Assembly (NCBI RefSeq): GCF_009730915.1
Contig: NC_052482.1
Span: 1,054,001 to 1,118,000, forward strand
Reading direction: 5' to 3'
Origin: Dioscorea cayenensis subsp. rotundata
Lineage: Eukaryota > Streptophyta > Magnoliopsida > Dioscoreales > Dioscoreaceae
Length of the DNA: 64,000 nucleotides
Under the pieces are notes generated by a model, which saw only the letters and a program-made list of their open reading frames with translations, searched no databases and had not been told where the DNA came from. Positions 26,051 to 37,808 of this stretch are shown here, in pieces. Position numbers and translations under genes: made by a program. Positions within the stretch are counted from its first letter, which is position 1. The number at the start of each line of letters is the position of its first letter.

Positions 26051-26112
26051 GTAGTTATCCAATTATGAAAAATAAGTGTAAGATATTTAAAAAATCTCGA
26101 TGAAGTTTCGTT

Positions 26113-26273
26113 GGAAATGATGGTAGTAATAGATCCCCGGTTGTGTGTATAAGCTTATTGTTCAAATCCCATGTTGTCGGGCAAAAACGCGTGGGTTGGA
26201 TGATTAATTCCTGACCTATATGCACACCTTAGTGTATATAACCCTTGTCGCTTTAATAATAATAATAATAATA
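26113..26273 (+). mobile_element. SINE-like element with (TAA)n tail
   Basis: GTTCAAATCCC at 26160-26170 matches the Pol III B box. A G/T-rich body follows (TTGTCGGGCAAAAACGCG, ATTCCTGACCTATATGCACA), and the element ends in (TAA)n at about 26254-26273. This layout is typical of tRNA-derived plant SINEs. The A box is weak and no target-site duplication is obvious. Confidence 0.55.
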
Positions 26274-26346
26274 GGTCGACTTAGGTGTAGTTCATGTAGT
26301 GTCCAATGAGCTTTTGACACATGTATCAAAACTATATTAAAATATA

Positions 26347-26589
26347 CTCCCTCCGTTCCTTTTTATCTGTCATTTTTAAACATTAAAAAGCATTTATTAT
26401 TTTATTTTTTTCTAAAGTTACCCTAACACTCTATTCAATTCTCTTCTTGAAATTTAATATAGAGAGAAATGTGAAAATATAAATTAAGGATAATTTTAGA
26501 AAAATAACTAATTTTTTAAAAATAACTAATTTTTTATTAAATTATGTGAAATAATCAACTTTCATAGATAAAAAAAAAATCGGAGGGTG
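26347..26589. mobile_element. Stowaway-like MITE
   Basis: The ends are CTCCCTCCGTTCC on the left and its near complement CGGAGGGTG on the right, flanked by TA on both sides (26345-26346, 26590-26591). The 243-bp length and AT-rich interior are typical of Stowaway elements. No coding capacity. Confidence 0.75.
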
Positions 26590-26869
26590 TAACAACTTTC
26601 CCATAATACTTTTATTATTTTTTATTAAATTACTCATCTCAAGACAAGTGTCAAAAATAAAAAAGTCAACTACACGAACTACACTTCACCTAAGTTTTCT
26701 CAAAAATCATTAGTTCAAACATCAAAAATGAGTTTTTATGATATAGATCATATTTAACCTTTAAATCCAATCTTTGAATTTTTTAACATTAAGCACACAA
26801 AACAATATATATATTATATATTATATATATATATATATATTTTAAAAAAAAACAATATATATATATATA

Positions 26870-27592
26870 TCAATGTTGTTATTTCCCGTACGTACGGCTC
26901 GGTTCGACCTGGAAAAAACCGGGAACCCGACTGTGAGATCGGTCGGTTGCACCCTATGAACCGCCCTTGACATAAACCGGTCAAAAATCGAATGACCCGG
27001 CCGGTTTACCCGAAAATCGGGTGACCCAGTCAGATCTAACCGGTCAAAAAAAAATTTTATAAAAAAAAAGAGAAGTTTGAAGGTGAAGAACGAGAGGAGA
27101 ATTGACCGGTGGGCTGTGAGAAGAGTGAGGAAGCAAGGAGAGAACGGGAAAGGAGAGAGAGAGAGAGAGTGTTTTCATTTCTTCTGTGAGTCCCTAGAGG
27201 GGGTGAGAGTAGTGGACGGTTCACGTGCTTTGTAACTTTGTTTTGTTTCTTTTTATTTTTTATTTTTTTAAATATTTTTATATTTTTAAAATTTAATAAT
27301 AGTATATAAAACTAAATGTTTAAATATTAAATTAATTGTATTTAGATATTTAAAAAAAAAAATAGAAAATATATAAAATTAAAATTTAAAAATGATATTT
27401 AACTAATTGTGTTTTTAATTTTTAAAAATATATGTTATATTATTTTTTATTATTATTAATTTATTATAATATATTTTTAATATTTATTATTGACCCCGGT
27501 TCAATCCCGGTTTGACCCGGTCGAACCCATCGACCCCTAACTCCTTAGCTTGGCCGGGTCGATGTTCGGGCCGGGTCTGACTACCTTGATAT
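26870..27592. mobile_element. CCGG-rich inverted-repeat DNA element
   Basis: The left end ATATCAATGTTGTTATTTCCCG and right end CTGACTACCTTGATAT are imperfect inverted repeats. Both sub-terminal zones are packed with CCGGTT, GACCCGG and GGTCAAA motifs, around an AT-rich core with a GA-rich block at about 27070-27170. It resembles the element at 60903-62034 in design. Probably a non-autonomous DNA transposon; the superfamily is not settled. Confidence 0.5.
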
Positions 27593-27599
27593 ATATATA

Positions 27600-28100
27600 T
27601 ATATATGCTCTTTCTGAATTTTGAATAGGCATTTTTCATATATAGCCCCAAAAGATTTAGAATTCTTAACATATACTCTAAACAATAAACTTGCATATAT
27701 ACCCCTGTGAATCTTTAAATTTTGCGCACAATAAGATTGAGTTATCTTGTGGCCTTTGCGACCATACTCCTCAGTCCTCAAATATGCCGTTATTGTCTGC
27801 ATATATATATATAAAAAATAAAAAAAAAAAATCCAGACAAACACTTTGTAATTTCCACCATTCGTGGGTATATACCCAAAAAAATTTCCACTTCCATGAC
27901 TTATATAAATAATTTTTTCTCAAATTTTAAATTATTCGATTTGATCATGGTTATTTTTTTAAAAAAATAATAAATAAAATAAATATTTGGAATGCATGGA
28001 TAATGCCACCGGACAAATAAGTTGACAGTGACACTCAAAATTTTATCTTTTTTTAAATTTGTTTTTATAAATAATCATCTGACGCGGCAAAAACACCACC
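27600..28100. other. AT-rich spacer upstream of MFP2
   Basis: (TA)n at about 27590-27606 and 27802-27812 and short open frames without recognisable domains. Nothing is supported until the G-box cluster begins near 28126. Confidence 0.5.
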
Positions 28101-28123
28101 AGAACTTCGACCAATGAAAAACA

Positions 28124-28246
28124 TCCACGTGTCATATTTGCCAAATTAAACAACTGAACTAATCAAAAACATCCACGTGTCATTGCAATTAAAATCTTCG
28201 ACCAATCACAAAAGTCCACGTGTTCAAGCGAAGAGTTCCACGTGTC
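28124..28246. promoter_or_regulatory. Cluster of four G-boxes upstream of MFP2
   Basis: Perfect CACGTG cores lie at 28126-28131, 28174-28179, 28217-28222 and 28239-28244, each in the context CCACGTGT, three of them followed by CA. Two copies of CTTCGACCAAT sit beside them (near 28104 and 28197). The cluster ends 127 bp before the MFP2 start codon. CACGTGTC is the ABA-response/G-box core bound by bZIP and bHLH factors; control by such factors is inferred. Confidence 0.75.
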
Positions 28247-28331
28247 AAACGCCGACACAACCATCACCCACCGCCCTTTAATTAGGCCGCAATTAACATC
28301 CCGCCATCAAATTGACTTTTTTCGCTCTTCG

Positions 28332-28362
<31 letters not shown>

Positions 28363-28370
28363 CGGGAGCA

Positions 28371-31300
28371 ATGGCGAAGGGGAGAACGGAGATGGAGGTA
28401 GGTGCCGATGGTGTGGCGGTGATAACTATCATCAATCCGCCTGTCAATCCGCTCTCTGTAGATGGTACCACCCTTATTCCGGTTCAATCCCACCTCATTT
28501 TCAGTCCTTTTGTTGAGGAATTTAAGCTTGATTGTTTGTTTTATCTGATGTTTTTAACTTGGGATTCATGATTGTTTTTAGTCTAGAATGTGATGATTTT
28601 GTTGGGTTGATGGATGCTTTGATGGTTTGCCTTTTTGTAATGAGAATTTGGTATTGGAGACTAGAGATGATCGAAGTTGAATTTTTTTGGTTTAGAGTGT
28701 TCGAATTGGGATTTTGAATGGAGAGAGATCGAATTATGGCTGGATTTTAAGTTCAATGCCTAACAAGAGCATCTTGTTCCTTTTAGGTTTTAGGAAAAGT
28801 GGATTTTGGCCTTAGGGTTCTAAAAGATGACATATTTAAGAGAGATGTAGCTAAAAAAAAATAATTAATGAGTGTAAGCAATTATATAACAAAAATTATG
28901 ATAGAATTTTTTTGCAAAGTAAATTCATGAAGTGTAGCATCCATTAATGACTTGTGATTTATACCAGGGTAGTTATATGATTAGATCAGTTGAATAATCA
29001 TAAACGTAGTTGTTTCGGCTTTTAAGTGATTAGATATTAGTTGGTTGAGTTGCGTCCATCCCGCTTGCTGTGCTAAACACTGTCAATTAAGTTTTGAGAC
29101 CTAACTGGAGCAACTAACTGCCTACCCACCTGCGTCCCGATGTCCTATCCCTTAGTGAAACTTTGCACAAATGGTCTTGGGATATTGATCTTTAGTATTT
29201 TTCACTTGAAGTTGTTCTTTATCTCTTTTTGCAGTACTTCTAAGCATGGGAGAAAATTTTGGGCAAGCTTTGAGAAGAGATGATGTGAAAGCCATTGTGT
29301 TTACAGGTAATAAAGGAAGTTGTTTTTGGTGCTTTTTTTTAGGGGATATTGTCCCTTGTGATACAATAGATGTTTGGTGCTTTGATTCTTGTACAGGAGC
29401 CAGAGGAAAATTTTCAGGCGGGTTTGATATTAACGCCTTTGGTCAAAAGGGCAACTGTAAGAAATAGCAACTTAACTCCTTTACATCATCACTTTATGCC
29501 TTCAGCTGTTAATTCTGTTTTATCATGTCAACAGGGGAGGAGCCAGAAGTTGGCTATTTATCAAAAGTTTTTCTGTCTGGCACTCTAGAAAGTAATTCTT
29601 GAGCTTTCATCTTTTTAAATATCTTTTGATCTTCTGTGAATATTTCTGTATTCCTTCAATGCATCAGGTGCTAGAAAGCCTTCTGTGGCAGCTATTGATG
29701 GTCTCGCCCTTGGTGGTGGTTTAGAACTCGCCATGGTATTTGTCAAAACTCTGAACTGTATCCACAAGTACTTATGTTTTGTACTAATGCTGTGATACCT
29801 GACATGACTATTTTGCCTAGACAGGCTTGCCATGCTCGTGTATCTACTCCTACCGCTCAACTAGGATTACCTGAACTTCAACTTGGGATTATCCCTGGAC
29901 TTGGAGGTACTGACAGTAATACATAAAATTTACCATTAGAACTAGAACCAATTTTAGTTTGGTCTCTAGTTTTGTTAGGCTTCTTCATATTCATTTGTAG
30001 TTTAGGGTTTAAGGTTGTTGTGTGCATAACATATGCGAATAAGATGCTATGCCTTTAGGGATTTCTTTTTTGTTTAAAGCATTTAAAAGAAAATCTAAAG
30101 GATATTTGTCATTAATTATGGCTCACTAGTTTTTGCAGTAACATCATCTTTGGATATGTTGACAGCCATTTTATATTATCATGCTCACAAAAAAAGTTGT
30201 ATTAATTTGGCCTAACTGTTTGGTTTAAAATATTAGATCAAAAAATGCTGGTGACTATTCTATGATTACCACCAGTCTATAGGTTTTTTTTTTCTTTGGG
30301 TTCGGGGAAAAAAAGAACCGTAGAGTTATACATCCATTTTGAATATTCATCGAAGGGATTTGTCCTTGATTTTGGCCTTCTCTTTTCCATCTCCCAGGAT
30401 GGATGAAGGGTACAGAATGAGGTGTAGTTTAATTTTTTTTTCTTTTCTTTCACTCATTGGGATATATAAGCAAATATCAATGGGACACATATAAGCAAAT
30501 AACAATGATTATAGATGTATATAAGAAAATATAGTTTTTACAAGGGTATGATGGAAAATTACCCATTTTTGTGTAAGAACATAAAAATAATAAATAAAAT
30601 GGTGTGTAATAATAAGTACTTTTTGTCTTTTTGAAGGCTTCTTCACTATTGTGCGTGTAATCTTTCTGTGAGGGATATTGACCTTCTTTGTTATTATAGG
30701 AACGCAAAGGCTCCCGCGCCTTGTTGGCCTTTCAAAAGCTCTTGAAATGATCTTGGTAAGGTGGTACTATTTTTACTTCATTTTGAAATGCTCTGATTGT
30801 GAAGATACCCAGTGACAGTGGCAAAACCTCTTTCTGGAAATTTCCTTCACACATTTGCATTATTGATAGCTGTCCAAGCCAATTAAAGGAGAGGAAGCTC
30901 TTGATTTGGGTCTTGTTGATGCCATATCTCCATCAGATACACTAGTGAATACTGCTCGTCTTTTGGCTCTTGAAATTGCTGAATTTAGAAGGCCATGGAT
31001 GAAGAGTCTTTACAAAACTGACAAGTTGGAACCCCTTGGTGAGGCAAGGGAGATATTGAACTTTGCCAGGGTTCAATCACTGAAACAAGCTCCCAACCTG
31101 CAACACCCATTAATATGTATTGATGTCATTGAAGAAGGTATAGTATCTGGGCCTAATGCTGGACTTCTCAAGGTAATTCTTAGCTATTGCCTACTGTATT
31201 GTTCCCTCTTACTACTAGTTAGAATTCATTTACTGAGGATTTTTTATATATTATCTTGATAGGAAGCAATAGTTTCTCGAGAATTGCAATCCTCTGAGAC

Positions 31301-34300
31301 AAGCAAGAGCTTGGTCCATGTCTTCTTTTCTCAACGTGCAACATCAAAGGTCCAACAAGCTCTAGTTTGGAAACTTTCATTTCATGCATTTCTTACATTA
31401 ATGAACATTAAGCTGAAGTTCTAAGCATTAGCAGTTTTTTTTTTTAATTATTATTATTGCAGTATTATTCATGGTGTTCTCTGTTTCATACCTACATCCT
31501 TATATTATCACTTCTATGTGTAGGTTCCTGGAATTACTGACCTGGGTAGAGTGCCCAGAAAAATAAATAAAGTTGCTATTGTTGGAGGAGGTCTTATGGG
31601 ATCTGGCATTGCAACAACATTAATACTGAGCAACTACCAGGTCATACTCAAAGAAGTTAACGAGAAATTTCTTAACGCAGGGGTTGACCGAGTGAAAGGT
31701 GAATGCTATGTTAAATAATTTTAAATGCTGAATTGGACTTTCTGTCTGCTGTTTTGTTTTCTGAAAAACAACATGTGTGTCTCATGCAAAATCTCTTTCC
31801 AGCCAATTTACAGAGTCGTGTTAACAAAGGAAAAATGACTCAAGAAAAGTTTGAGAGAACAATTTCTCTCCTTAAAGGTGTTCTTGACTATGAGCAATTC
31901 AAAGATGTAGACATGGTCATTGAGGTAAGTGCAGATTTAATCTTTGTCATCAAACTCTTTAAATGCTCTTCTTTAAATTACCTACATGACCTTGTTGATT
32001 TTACTTAGATGACTTCAAATTTACTCCCATCGCAGGCTGTTATTGAGAATCTGTCTCTTAAACAGCAAATATTTGCTGATTTGGAAAAACACTGCCCTCC
32101 ACATTGTATCCTTGCTAGCAATACTTCAACAATCAATTTGAATCTAATTGGAGAAAAGACCAAGTCTCAAGATCGAATTGTTGGCGCACATTTCTTTAGG
32201 TAATGCATTCAATAATAATAGGTAGTTCTACTTTTGTATCTCTGATTGATGCATACTTTTTTGTCAGTCCTGCTCACATCATGCCACTACTGGAAATTGT
32301 TCGCACTCATAAGACATCCCCACAAGTCATTCAGGACTTGTTGGATGTTGGGAAGAAGATTCGGAAGACCCCCATCGTGGTTGGAAATTGTACCGGCTTC
32401 GCTGTCAATAGAATGTTTTTCCCTTACACACAATCAGCATTGTTACTTGTTGATCATGGTGTAGATCCTTACCAAATTGATCATGTAGTTACCAAGTTTG
32501 GAATGCCAATGGGTCCTTTTAGGTATCAGAAAATCTCTACTTGCAAAACTTATAGCATTGGTTTTCATAAGTTTTTTACTTCTATTTCTGCACGATAATG
32601 CAAGATGATGGGTCTGACACATTGCTGTTCATGAGATTTGAATGATCTTTTTTTCTCGTTTTCACTGAACAGATTGGTTGACCTGGTTGGCTTTGGAGTT
32701 GCCATAGCTTCTGGTATCTCATATCTCGAGAATTACCCCGAAAGATGCTACAGGTCAATGCTACTTCCGATGATGGTGGAAGATAAGAGGACTGGTAAAT
32801 ATTCTTTAGACCATATTTGAGCTATTCAATTTTTAATGCACTACAGATTATTCTTATAGTTTGGCAGACTAATTGATTATCCATGCATCTCTTTCAACTT
32901 TTAGGTGAAAGCTGTCCGCAAGGGTTTCTATCTATACAACGAGAAACGCAGAGCTAGTCCTGATCCTGAAATTAAAAAATACATTGAAAAATCAAGGAGC
33001 ATAGCTGGTGTAATTCCTGATCCCAAGGTTCGGTCCATCCTTGAAATTTTTTATTCCTAGGGTCATAGTTCCGACTTATATTTATCATCCAGTGCTTGTA
33101 AGGTGGCTTTGGATTTGCAGAGGACAAAGTTTTATCTAACTTTAATTTATATTAATCAAAAATAAAAAATTTAAAAACAAAAAATATATATGTTCTAATT
33201 TATTTTAATATTAATAACTGAATATATTTATTATTTAAAAAAGTTTGGTAGAATAACCGTAGCACAACTTGGGGTGTTTGTTTGGAGGTCGTAGGAAAAC
33301 ACAGGATATGCCTCAACTAAACACTTGAGGTTGTGAAAATCATTACATTTTGATAAATTGAGATTCATGAGGTTCCTATCTTGCTGGTTGCTTCCACCCT
33401 TTAACCAGAATGTGTGCGCAGTTGCACCTACTCTTTTGCTTTTTGATTCTTTTTCTCCAGTGGGTTGAAAATTACCAAAAAGATATGGTATGATTGTTTA
33501 CAAACATGATTTGACTCATGTCCTTGACTGCTGTTTGAAAGATCCCATTAGTTTGCTTTCTTTCTGATTTTATGGCAAGCAATTCTCAATTCTGGTAGTG
33601 GAATGTTTTCATTCTCCATTAGCACAAATGCAGTATGAATTCCTTCTATTGGTTGTACCATTTGAACAAGTAAACAAATACCAACTTGATGATAAAACCA
33701 CTGCTTGGCACTTACCCAGACACTAATGCATACATTTCGGTTGAGCTGAATGCAGCTAATGAAGTTAACAGATAAGGATATAATAGAGATGGTATTCCTC
33801 CCATGTGTGAACGAAGCCTGCCGCATTTTAGACGAGAAGATTGCTGTCAAAGCCTCAGATCTTGATATTGCCTCTGTCATGGGCATGGGTTTCCCACCTT
33901 ACAGGTCTTCTTAAATTTTTTCTGATGAAAATAAGCTCTCTTTTCTTTTCAATTACTAAGTCAATCATTTTGTTCTAAAGCACTGGACCTGTCTTTCATT
34001 CCAGGGGTGGCTTATTGTTCTGGGCTGATAGACTTGGAGCAAAGTACATATACTCGAGGCTAGATGAGTGGTCGAAGACGTACGGCGATTCTTTCAAGCC
34101 TTGTTCCTATCTGTCACAAAGAGCTGCTGAAGGCATTCCTCTGGTGAGAACTATCCTTTTCATTTTCTGTGAAATTAATGCCTTCTACTGCATCACATCT
34201 TTTGTCAAACATACTTACCAAATAGACTTCTGAGACAACTGATAATCATTCAAATTATTTTGAGATGATAATGTTCATTATTTCAAAGAAAATTTTAACT

Positions 34301-34456
34301 GTACTCTATGTACTTTATACTATGTAAGATATCAAGGTATAATGTACCCACAACCTGCTACTCTCTGTATTGTATAAATTAATGATTGTACACAAAGCTA
34401 ACCCTTTGAAATTTATGCAGAGTGCTGCTGCAAATCAAGTGAAATCTCGGCTATGA
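28371..34456 (+). CDS. MFP2: Peroxisomal fatty-acid beta-oxidation multifunctional protein (MFP2 type)
   Basis: A bifunctional enzyme for the middle steps of beta-oxidation: enoyl-CoA hydratase (N-terminal) and L-3-hydroxyacyl-CoA dehydrogenase. Exons: 28371-28464, 29235-29306, 29397-29456, 29535-29591, 29668-29735, 29825-29906, 30700-30755, 30870-31172, 31263-31349, 31524-31698, 31803-31924, 32036-32199, 32268-32522, 32673-32794, 32912-33027, 33756-33904, 34005-34143, 34421-34456; 718 aa. Hydratase: [12 protein letters not shown] and LGLPELQLG (Glu114, Glu134). Dehydrogenase: VGGGLMGSG (313-321), GAHFFSPAH (His444) and LLEIVR (Glu456). The C-terminus SRL is a peroxisomal PTS1 signal. [15 protein letters not shown] and [11 protein letters not shown] favour MFP2 over AIM1. 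Exon 15 keeps frame only with an acceptor 7 nt downstream of the expected one, so one base may be wrong there. Confidence 0.93.
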
Positions 34457-37400
34457 AGACTATCAAGCTATTAATTCGGATGTGAGTTAAATAATAATAA
34501 TTTATGTGAGTTAAATAATAATTTGGTCTGTGTTCTAGTCTTCTAGTCCTTGATCAATGTTACTGGAACTTAAAAATACAGCAACGGTAGTTATATATGT
34601 TAGTGATGATATTAGGAAGTCTGACTTGGGCCAACTACTAGTTATAGTCTCTTTGAACCAAGTGAAAAGTTAATGGTTTTTAATTGAGGCTTTTTTATTG
34701 CACTACATTTGTGATTGAAATGAACAAGTTCATTATATTGAAGTGCTTAAATGCCATGATGATAAAAGTTGCTTATTCAAAAGTATATATGCACTTTTAT
34801 GATGAAGATTTTAACATGTAGGTTATGGGAATGGTAAAAATGTGTTTTGTTCTACTATTTATTTATTTTTTCTCTAAATCAACGCTATTTAAATTTTAAT
34901 TATTCTCCTATAACTTTTTGGTCTATAAGCATCGGGAAGGTGTTTGTGTCTAGACCGAAGAGTCTTGAATCTCATCTTACGTGAGGGCATATGTGTGTTG
35001 AAGTATTAACTTGACGTCTGTGTGTATCTTTGACGTGGTTTGTCCACATTTATATATATATATATATATATCAAAATATATGCAAAACCTTATAATTAAA
35101 GATATACCTCTGCAATGTTTTTCATGTGCTTATGTACACTCTCTGGCCTCTATTCACAAGAATATTTGTTTTACTGTGATATATATTAGCAATTAAAAAA
35201 AAATTGAAGGGGCATATGTGATAAAAGGTATATTTTGGTTATTACCTTAGCAATGCTCTTTTTAAAACAAATTTTGTTATATATATTTTTTGTTTTTAAG
35301 TTAGTAAAAATTATGAAATCACTTTTTGTTTAGAGTGCCTCACTGCTTGTGCAAGTCTTAAAGAGTTTTTTTAATTATAATGTTTGTATTTTTTCGTGTG
35401 CTTACTGAGTATACTCTTCTCTTTTTTTAATAAAATTGTAGTTTATGTATTAAAAATGAAACCATTATGTTGTATAATTAATTTTGTTTTAATTTTAAAG
35501 TTATGAAAAGAACCAGCTCCGAATGTGCTACACTAACCTAAACTAACTTTCAACCTAAAACTCCCTAACTTGAAATAATTAACTCACTTAATTAATAAAG
35601 TTAAATGGCAAGCATTAATGATGGTTGGTTTAACTAAACCAAACAAACATCAATCCTTTTCTAATAAATATTCCATTGAAACCTTTCCTTTTAGTCCTTA
35701 AAAGTATGCTGATATATGCTATCATTAATATAAATATTTTTCACACATAAACCAAATGGTCATCTTTATATGCAGATAAGCTCTCATCAAGTATTCAATA
35801 TCATAATACCATGTGATTAATCATTTATTAATGACACATAGTTCATATAATATAACTACTCATATGCATAATCATAATCATATCGATATGATTTAACCAT
35901 ACATTAACATTATGTATAAATTTCTAAAGTGAAAATTATATATAAAAAAAAATTGTGATTTCACAAATTAAAGAGAAATGGAGACTTTTTTTTTTTAAGG
36001 GTGGATAGTTTCTCGTTAACAAAAACTTATTTTTAGAGTAAATTACCAATTTTTCCCCTGTCAAATAAAGAAGAGTTAATACTGTTAATAATTTTTTCTT
36101 TTATTTTACAAATACATAAAATCACAAGTTTTTTTTTTTTATTTCTTTCATTTCTAAAACAAGAAACACTGATCATCATTGACCTATCTTGATACATGAT
36201 TAACCTATCTAGATACATGAATAACCGAAAACAAAAATAAATAAAATTTAAAACTGAGTATAATATAACTACTCCATTACAAACTAATAAGTAATAATAA
36301 AGTTGCAACGTGTAACATAAGCATTAGAACTCAAATTCCTTTTGAAATCTTGAACACTAAAAAAAACACATTCATAGTTTAGATATCAACACTGTGTGAA
36401 CCAAAAAGTAAAGGACAAAGAGGATCAAGAATAAGTTTAATATGGTCCAAAGGTAAGCCAACCATAAAAGAAGGAAAGCAACTTGACCAACATAACTAGA
36501 CAAGTTGAAATCAGCTCACGTGTCGGTTTGACGTGTGGTCTTTCAATCTGTTTTTATTTGAATCGAATCTTAGAAAAAAAAAAAGTTAAAATAAAAAAAA
36601 ATTAATTATTTAGGATAATAAATATGAGTTGATTAATGTAAAATTGATTTTTAATGGTGTATGTTTGGTTTGATTTATTTCTTAAAAAGTTAAAAAAATT
36701 GTAACTCAAGTTAAGAATGTTGGGTTTGGATTTTTTGCGTTTTTTATTTTTTTGGTTTAAACTTTTTAAAGTGACTTCACATGTGCTTGTGGAAGCACTC
36801 ATATTAAAAATACTATTTTTTTGGTTAAAAATTACATCAAAAATTATAAAATGTGTGATGAGATTTCACAAATGAAGAAACTTTTTTTATATCAAAAAAC
36901 AAAAATTCTTTTTGATAAGTTTGTTTAAGTGATTTTTTTTTAAAAAAAATCTACAATAAAAATGTTGTAGTTTATTTGTCTTTTAAATCAAAAATGGAGA
37001 GTTCGTATTCCGTTCAACTCATATGTTGAAAGTGTGGTTTGTCTACATTTATAAAAAAAAATTTATATAAAAAAATATGAAGAAAATAAAATATCAATTC
37101 TTTTATTACAAAGATAGTAATGAAATACCAGCTCATTTTTACAACTTTTATTATTATTATTATTTTATTTTTTAAAATTTATTAATCTATAATTACCTTT
37201 CTTGAGAATTTTTCTTTAATTTAATAAAACATAATTTATTTTCTTTAAAAATTATGAAATAGCCATATTACAAAATGAGTATTAAACTTAAACATATCAT
37301 ACCAAATCCAACCATATATATATATATATATACACAAGTCCTATATATATATATATATATATATAGAAATGTGTGAACAAAACCACATGTTTTCTATTTC

Positions 37401-37730
37401 AACAAATAAATTTATTTCAAGAGTGTGTATACACATATTTTTATTTTTATTAACTATTTATTTTTATTATTTTTTATATTAATAAATATTTATTTATTAG
37501 CTGACCATCATTTGGTCTTTTAGTATTAAAATTTTTGTATAAAAGTATTCATTCCGATTTTTTAGCATCGAAATTTTTTTTGTATAAAATGTTCGTTTCG
37601 CTTTTTTTTGCGTGATTTGGGTCTGTTTATATTTATTTTTTTAAAAAAAATATTATTTATTTAAAATGGTAGATTTTGGCCACCTTTTTTGTTTTGGTTT
37701 GGTGAGGATTGACACCACCACCCACCTCAT
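34457..37730. other. AT-rich intergenic DNA between MFP2 and SWEET
   Basis: The first part holds the MFP2 3' region. (TA)n tracts lie near 35054, 37316 and 37346. A GTGTCGGTTTGACGTGTGG segment near 36522 is the only GC-richer spot. No ORF is recognisable on either strand. Confidence 0.6.
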
Positions 37731-37738
37731 ATATTGTA

Positions 37739-37748
37739 CTATATACAC
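37739..37748 (+). promoter_or_regulatory. Candidate TATA region of SWEET
   Basis: ACTATATACA lies about 65 bp upstream of the SWEET start codon, followed by a C/T-rich leader (CTCATCTCCATTCTCATTCC), as in many plant core promoters. Not proven. Confidence 0.35.
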
Positions 37749-37808
37749 TCATCTCCATTCTCATTCCCTCTTAACTTCCAAGCACCAAACACCAAGCTCT
37801 CCACAGCC

